Positions 59,596 to 64,000 of a DNA stretch of 64,000 nt are shown here, piece after piece (positions within the stretch are counted from its first letter, which is position 1; each line of letters starts with the position of its first letter). The notes under the pieces were generated by a model. That model did no database searches. It was given only the letters and a program-made list of their open reading frames with translations, and was not told the origin of the DNA. Both the position numbers and the translations under genes were made by a program. Source of the DNA: Bin87 sp965220505 (GTDB lineage Bacteria > Chloroflexota > Dehalococcoidia > Lucifugimonadales > UBA3495); assembly GCA_965220505.1 (NCBI GenBank), contig CBDCQE010000001.1, positions 1,860,001 to 1,924,000 of the forward strand. The letters are read 5' to 3'.

Positions 59596-59915
59596 AGAAT
59601 CCAGGGGCTTGGGTCAGTGTCCAGGAACTCTATCGCGTTGCTGCCCGGTGGCGTGTTCAGCTCCTCGAATTTCGCCCTCAATTCCGCCAGAGTTGGCACA
59701 ATCAACAGTTTCCCGCTTTCCGTCAGGGCCGCCCAATGGTCAGGATACTTTTCCGTCAACTCCGGCACCATGGCCGCCAGACGCCGGCGCCGTTCCCGGT
59801 GCTCCTCGAGTTGCTTGCGAAGGAATTCTGTTCCCCCAAGGCTCTCAATCAGTTCGTGGTCGCTCGGCAACAGTTCGCTGACCACGGCCTTTCCCGGCTC
59901 CCCTATCACAACCAT
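59592..59915 (-). CDS. Unknown partner of the retropepsin gene (DUF5678-like C-terminus)
   Basis: 107 aa. The middle is a charged helix (LRKQLEEHRERRRRLAAMV), and the C-terminal part KYPDHWAALTESGKLLIVPT recalls the YPGxWVAL pattern of DUF5678. It overlaps the protease gene by 4 nt, so translation is coupled. Such pairs recur in Chloroflexota and cyanobacteria as far as I recall; the partner could be substrate, inhibitor or adaptor. Confidence 0.6.
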   Translation of the reverse strand: MVVIGEPGKAVVSELLPSDHELIESLGGTEFLRKQLEEHRERRRRLAAMVPELTEKYPDHWAALTESGKLLIVPTLAELRAKFEELNTPPGSNAIEFLDTDPSPWIL

Positions 59916-59935
59916 CGTTGTCCCTCCTGCTGCGC

Positions 59936-59941
59936 TATAAT
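59936..59941 (+). promoter_or_regulatory. -10 box of trans-sulfuration gene
   Basis: Perfect TATAAT 84 nt before the start at 60025; no clear -35 at 16-18 nt. Confidence 0.4.
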
Positions 59942-60024
59942 CCGTCTGCCCGGCGTCTCCATCGTAACATCTTGCTGCGCCCGCCGGTAATTCTTCGCGC
60001 CTCTACGACAATGCTGACCTGACC

Positions 60025-61155
60025 ATGAACTTCGAAACCATCGCCGCCCAGGCGGCCCACCAGATCGACGGGGCTACCGGAGCGGTTGCTCCACCCATCT
60101 ACCTCTCAACGACCTTCGAGCGTGACCCCGATGGCGAGTATTCGCGCGGCTTCGTCTACTCCCGCGTGGACAACCCCAACCGCCACGCATTGGAACAGTG
60201 CCTCGCGCTGCTCGAGGGCGGGGAGGCGGGCAACGCGGAGGCAGCGGCCTTCGGGTCCGGCTCGGCTGCGACGGCGGCGGTGTTCCAGGCTCTGGCCCCC
60301 GGCAACCACGTGATCGCGCCGGATGACTGCTATCATGGCACCTCGAAAATGCTCCGGGAGATTTTCGCTCCGTGGGGGCTTGAGACTTCATTCGTCGATA
60401 TGACCGACCTGGACGCGGTACGGACGGCGGTTCGTCCCAACACCCGCCTGGTCTGGGTCGAAACCCCGTCCAACCCGCTGCTCAAGATCACCGACATCGC
60501 CCGGATGGCCGAAATCGCGAAATCCGCGGGCGCCCGGTGCGCCTGCGACAACACCTGGGCCAGCCCGATGCTGCAGCGGCCCTTCGAGCTGGGCGCAGAC
60601 CTGGTGGTGCATTCGACCACCAAATACTTGAGCGGACACGAGGACGTGACCGGGGGCGCAGTGGTCTGCCGTGAGGACTCCGCCTTCTTCCAACGGGTGC
60701 GGTTGATCCAGAACTTGTGTGGCGCGGTACCGTCTCCGTTCGACTGCTGGCTCACGCTGCGCGGCATCCGCACGTTGCCCGCGCGGATGCCAACCCATTC
60801 GGCCAACGCCGGGCGGTTGGCCCGCTTTCTGCAGGATAACTCCCGTGTAGCAGCGGTGTACTATCCGGGCCTTAAGGACCATCCGGGCCACGATATCGCC
60901 GTTGGGCAGATGTCCGACTTCGGCGGGATGCTGTCGTTCCAGGTTGCCGGTGGGCGCGACGCCGCTATGGACGTAGCGGCCCGGGTCCGGCTGTTCGTCC
61001 GTGCCACCAGTCTCGGCGGCACGCAGAGCCTGATCGAGCACCGCGCGTCCATCGAAGGGCCGGATACGCAAACACCTGACGACCTCCTGAGGGTGTCCGT
61101 GGGCCTGGAGAACGCCGATGATCTAATTGACGACCTGGCGCAGGCGCTCGGCTGA
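60025..61155 (+). CDS. Trans-sulfuration family PLP enzyme (cystathionine gamma-synthase/lyase type)
   Basis: 376 aa. ATG at 60025. PPIYLSTTFERDPDGEYSRGF and YSRVDNPNRHALEQCLALLEGG near the start, GSGSAATAAVFQAL, DNTWASPMLQRPFELGADLV and the PLP-Lys motif VVHSTTKYLSGHEDVTGG identify the Cys/Met metabolism family. VRATSLGGTQSLIEHRAS is the C-terminal hallmark. Whether synthase, gamma-lyase or methionine-gamma-lyase cannot be told. Single gene. Confidence 0.9.
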   Translation: MNFETIAAQAAHQIDGATGAVAPPIYLSTTFERDPDGEYSRGFVYSRVDNPNRHALEQCLALLEGGEAGNAEAAAFGSGSAATAAVFQALAPGNHVIAPDDCYHGTSKMLREIFAPWGLETSFVDMTDLDAVRTAVRPNTRLVWVETPSNPLLKITDIARMAEIAKSAGARCACDNTWASPMLQRPFELGADLVVHSTTKYLSGHEDVTGGAVVCREDSAFFQRVRLIQNLCGAVPSPFDCWLTLRGIRTLPARMPTHSANAGRLARFLQDNSRVAAVYYPGLKDHPGHDIAVGQMSDFGGMLSFQVAGGRDAAMDVAARVRLFVRATSLGGTQSLIEHRASIEGPDTQTPDDLLRVSVGLENADDLIDDLAQALG

Positions 61156-61298
61156 TCGACAGCCCGTTGGGGTTCGGGCTTGTGGTACCATCCCGCCACT
61201 GAACACGCCAGCGGGCGTTTCCTCGGCGGCTACCGTACGCCGGAGCACTTGGCTACGCTGCGCCAGCCGCGCGGCAGCACCAATACGGGAGGCTTACC

Positions 61299-62750
61299 AT
61301 GTTTGACTTGCTGATCACCGGTGGAACCGTTGTAATGCCCACCGAGGCAGCCTCCGTGGACGTCGGCGTGCAGGATGGACGCATCGTTGCCATCGGCGCG
61401 CCGGGTACCTTGACCGACGAGGCGGTGCAGACCATCGACGCCACCGGCCGTATCGTCACCCCCGGCGGCATTGAGCCTCATATCCACGCCGCCGCCAACG
61501 TGCAGCCCGGCGTGCACCAGCAGGTGGAGGGTGTGCCCAACGCCGGCCCCCTGGAGCACTCCCTGGGCGCCATCTGGGGCGGGACCACCACCGTGGTGGA
61601 CTTCGCGCCGGCTCCCAACGAGGGAGAACTGGTCGGCGGCATTCTCAACTTCCTTTCCGTGTGGGAGGGGAACACCTACGCCGACTATTCGGCGCACGTG
61701 ATCTATCGGACCAGCAACACCGCCGATAGCATCGCCCGCGTGGGCGAATTGATCAACAACGATTTCCCCAGCGTGAAGATCTTCACCACCAACATCCGCC
61801 CGCCGGCGGACCCACCGCTGTCGCTCACGCCCACGGGCCGTATTGACAACGGCCGCCTCACCGACCTCACCGCGCAATTGGCGCGCCACGACGGTGTCCT
61901 TGCTGTCCACGCCGAGGACGATGAGATCGTCATGTACAACTACCTGCTGGCGCAACAGCGCGGCATGTGGGACTGGTACAACGCCCACCTCATCCACTCC
62001 AAGGAAGTCGAAGACGTGGCCTTCCGCGACGTGATACGCATCGCGGAGCAGAACGGAGCCGGCATGTACTTCGTCCACGTCACCGGCAGCGACGGCGTCA
62101 ACGCCGTGGCCGCGGCCCGGAGCCGCGGGCAAGCGGTGTACGGCGAGGTGCTCACGCTGGCCCTGTCCTTCAATGCCTTTCAGTATCGCGAGCCTGACGG
62201 CATGAAGTACCACACCTATCCATCCCTGAAGTACCCTGAGGACGGCACCGACCTGTGGAGCGGCCTGCTGGGCAACAACCTGACTTTCACCGCCACCGAC
62301 AGCAGCTTCACCACCTACCTGGACAAGACGGCCGGCCTCAACGTGCAGGACATGCGCGGCGGCAACATCGGCATCGAAATCCGCATGGGCGTCAACTACA
62401 CCGAAGCCGTGGTTCGGCGAGGAATGCCCCTGACCCAGTTCGCCAACATCACCGCCACCAACGCCGCCCGCCTGCTGGGGATGTACCCGCAAAAGGGTGT
62501 CATTGCTCCCGGCAGCGACGCCGACTTTGCGATTATCGACCCCACCATCCACAAGCGGCTCACCATGGACGACCTGCACCTGCGCGACTACAGCCCGTGG
62601 GAGGGCTGGGAAATCTTCGGGTGGCCGACCACGGTGATCCTGCGCGGCAAGGTCATGGTGGACAACGGGCAACTGCTGGGCACGCCGGACGACGGCCAGC
62701 GCGTGCGTCGCCGGATCGATCCCGCGGTTCTGCAACGCCCAGCCTTCTAA
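61299..62750 (+). CDS. Dihydropyrimidinase/D-hydantoinase family amidohydrolase
   Basis: 483 aa. Metal ligands: GGIEPHIHAA (HxH), carboxylated Lys in PSVKIFTT, His in LAVHAEDDE and YFVHVTGSDG, and Asp in FTATDSS. DADFAIIDP and TVILRGKVMVDNGQL mark the C-terminal urease-like domain. Hydrolyses cyclic diamides such as hydantoins. A second hydantoin-type enzyme (HyuA) is at the opposite end of the window. Confidence 0.9.
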   Translation: MFDLLITGGTVVMPTEAASVDVGVQDGRIVAIGAPGTLTDEAVQTIDATGRIVTPGGIEPHIHAAANVQPGVHQQVEGVPNAGPLEHSLGAIWGGTTTVVDFAPAPNEGELVGGILNFLSVWEGNTYADYSAHVIYRTSNTADSIARVGELINNDFPSVKIFTTNIRPPADPPLSLTPTGRIDNGRLTDLTAQLARHDGVLAVHAEDDEIVMYNYLLAQQRGMWDWYNAHLIHSKEVEDVAFRDVIRIAEQNGAGMYFVHVTGSDGVNAVAAARSRGQAVYGEVLTLALSFNAFQYREPDGMKYHTYPSLKYPEDGTDLWSGLLGNNLTFTATDSSFTTYLDKTAGLNVQDMRGGNIGIEIRMGVNYTEAVVRRGMPLTQFANITATNAARLLGMYPQKGVIAPGSDADFAIIDPTIHKRLTMDDLHLRDYSPWEGWEIFGWPTTVILRGKVMVDNGQLLGTPDDGQRVRRRIDPAVLQRPAF

Positions 62751-62815
62751 ACTGCCCCAACCTGCAACCTGCTCTCGCCGGCTGAGCCCGGCCAACGGGA
62801 GGGTGTCGCTGCCTC

Positions 62816-64000
62816 ATGGCACACGACACACATGACAACGTCGTTTTCTGCCGGTTTTGCGGCCATCTCAACCGGGTAGGCGAAGCCGGCGCGATGGAGG
62901 CAGACCGCATCCGGTGCGCCGGCTGCGGGGCTTTTTCGGGCCTGGAGACGGTCGCCGAAGAGGAGGCACGCCAACGCTCAAGACGCGTCCGCCTGGACTT
63001 TTTGCGTGGCCGGCTGGTCCGCATCGCCATGATCGCGCTGCCCGTGCTGGGCCTGGTCATCTGGGTGCTGTGGGGATACACCGGGCTGCCACCCGACCCG
63101 CCGAACCCATCCACGCGGATCGGCGATACCGGGGCCGCTGTCGCGCCGGGCGATTGGCCCCAGGCCGGCCGAGGCGTGACCAACCTGGCCTCGGGCGACC
63201 CACTTGATCTTCCCCCGGGAACCGCACCCTCTCAACTGTGGGCCCATGTGGCGGGCGCTCCCATCGTGGCGCCTCCGGCGGTCCTGGGAGACCGGGTGTA
63301 CGTCACCGACGAAGATGGCAATGTCACGGCGCTGGACCGTGCCACGGGCGCGGTGGCGTGGCGGTACGACTCCAGGCTCATTGCCGTAGTGACGCCAGCG
63401 GTGTCCGATGGGCTGGTGTTCGTCGTGTTTCAACCCGGCCTGGTGTCCGCCCTGGATGCTGACACCGGCGAAGTCGTTTGGTCGCGCCGGCTGCGGACGG
63501 CCTCGTTGCCCTCGCCCACCATCGCCGACGGCCGGCTCTATGTGGCGGAAAGCGACAAGAACCGACTCATCGCCCTGGACGCCGCCGATGGCAAAACCCT
63601 CTGGGAGTACCGGCTCAGGGATTGGGTGATCGCACCGCCGGCCGTAATCGACGGCAAAGTGATCGCCACCGCAAACGACGCCAACGTGCACGTCATAGAC
63701 GCCAAGACCGGAAAGCGGCGTATGATCTACGATGCCGGGCGCTCCCGGTGGGTGCGCGGCGGCCCCATCGCTACCGAGGACCTGCTTCACTTCAGCAGTT
63801 TCAACGGACGAATCTGGGGCATCGACTACCAGGGACACCGGTATCCGTTGGAGCGGCAGATCCTGTACTGGCGAACGTTACTGTTGCTGTGGGGTTTCAC
63901 GCAACAGGTCCCGCAGCAACAGGGATCCGTGTGGGCGTCCTGGAGCGTGGAAGACCAGCCCTATCAACCGGCGCTGTCAGGCACAACCCTGGTGGTCGCG
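62816..64000 (+). CDS. PQQ-repeat beta-propeller membrane protein with zinc ribbon, 3' end outside window
   Basis: 395 codons from ATG at 62816, open to the right edge. Residues about 12-40 form a zinc ribbon (CRFCGH and CAGCGA), a helical basic stretch follows, and IAMIALPVLGLVIWVLWGY (about residue 70-90) is one membrane segment. Then PQQ-type repeats: VYVTDEDGNVTALDRATG, VFVVFQPGLVSALDADTG, LYVAESDKNRLIALDAADG and VIATANDANVHVIDAKTG. This fits a BamB-like propeller facing outside with a cytoplasmic zinc ribbon. Role unknown. Confidence 0.85.
   Translation, partial: MAHDTHDNVVFCRFCGHLNRVGEAGAMEADRIRCAGCGAFSGLETVAEEEARQRSRRVRLDFLRGRLVRIAMIALPVLGLVIWVLWGYTGLPPDPPNPSTRIGDTGAAVAPGDWPQAGRGVTNLASGDPLDLPPGTAPSQLWAHVAGAPIVAPPAVLGDRVYVTDEDGNVTALDRATGAVAWRYDSRLIAVVTPAVSDGLVFVVFQPGLVSALDADTGEVVWSRRLRTASLPSPTIADGRLYVAESDKNRLIALDAADGKTLWEYRLRDWVIAPPAVIDGKVIATANDANVHVIDAKTGKRRMIYDAGRSRWVRGGPIATEDLLHFSSFNGRIWGIDYQGHRYPLERQILYWRTLLLLWGFTQQVPQQQGSVWASWSVEDQPYQPALSGTTLVVA

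Overview
The window looks like a chromosomal segment of a high-GC, non-photosynthetic Chloroflexota bacterium, most likely of the Dehalococcoidia/SAR202 type. This is inferred from gene content only: several F420/flavin-type LLM oxidoreductases, CaiB-type CoA transferase, thiolase-like and DUF35 genes, HyuA and hydantoinase, a reductive-dehalogenase-like iron-sulfur protein, many Uma2 and toxin-antitoxin genes, and intergenic repeats of the form GTCATTGCGA...GGCAATC. No rRNA, CRISPR array, phage or transposase gene was seen. There is one tRNA, tRNA-Ser(CGA).

Layout. 1-4866 is a minus-strand catabolic operon (M20 peptidase, enoyl-CoA hydratase, fused MNT-HEPN protein, SelA-like PLP enzyme, HyuA cut by the window edge). 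5038-9864 is a plus-strand run of replication and recombination genes (dnaX, ybaB, recR, recO) interleaved with two small toxin-antitoxin-like pairs (BrnT/BrnA and a DUF4258-like/DUF2283-like pair). 10116-16044 carries a biotin carboxylase, a biotin carrier protein, a PIN-domain pair and uvrA. 16200-17672 is a free-standing transcription unit for a reductive-dehalogenase/QueG-like double 4Fe-4S protein, with an AT-rich palindrome, a TTGACA box, a strong ribosome binding site and a strong terminator.

17742-25933 holds an orphan amino-acid-binding lipoprotein, a pentapeptide-repeat/TIR fusion, a Cache-like lipoprotein, the coaX-coaBC-sulP operon and an LLM oxidoreductase. 25987-28516 is an accessory patch: a gene remnant, a Uma2 gene, a 149-bp miniature inverted-repeat element with a direct repeat at its borders, a second LLM oxidoreductase and hicAB. 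28606-36781 is a tandem duplication of a peptide-type ABC transporter operon (binding protein, DppB, DppC; no ATPase in either copy). 37091-43547 has pcrA/uvrD, a VOC protein, the tRNA, and a DUF35 / thiolase-like / CoA-transferase operon.

43724-44287 is a gene-free stretch bounded by the same terminal inverted repeats as the miniature element. It ends directly at the promoter of an alpha/beta hydrolase with a Cys in the nucleophile position. 45223-56613 is a mosaic of transporters, SDR enzymes, a P-loop kinase, a seven-repeat BNR propeller protein, two further Uma2 proteins, a tandem pair of DinB/MDMPI-like proteins and an SDR-DUF2867 fusion. 56812-64000 has a small two-gene cassette whose second member is fused in frame to a GMC oxidoreductase, a retropepsin-like protease with an overlapping partner gene, a trans-sulfuration enzyme, a hydantoinase and a PQQ-repeat membrane protein running off the right edge.

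The most interesting items are the repeat family with shared terminal inverted repeats, the highly expressed-looking dehalogenase-like gene with its palindromic control region, the placement of toxin-antitoxin-like pairs inside DNA-repair operons, the DUF6575-like/GMC fusion and the protease/partner pair. All function calls come from reading motifs; no database search was possible.
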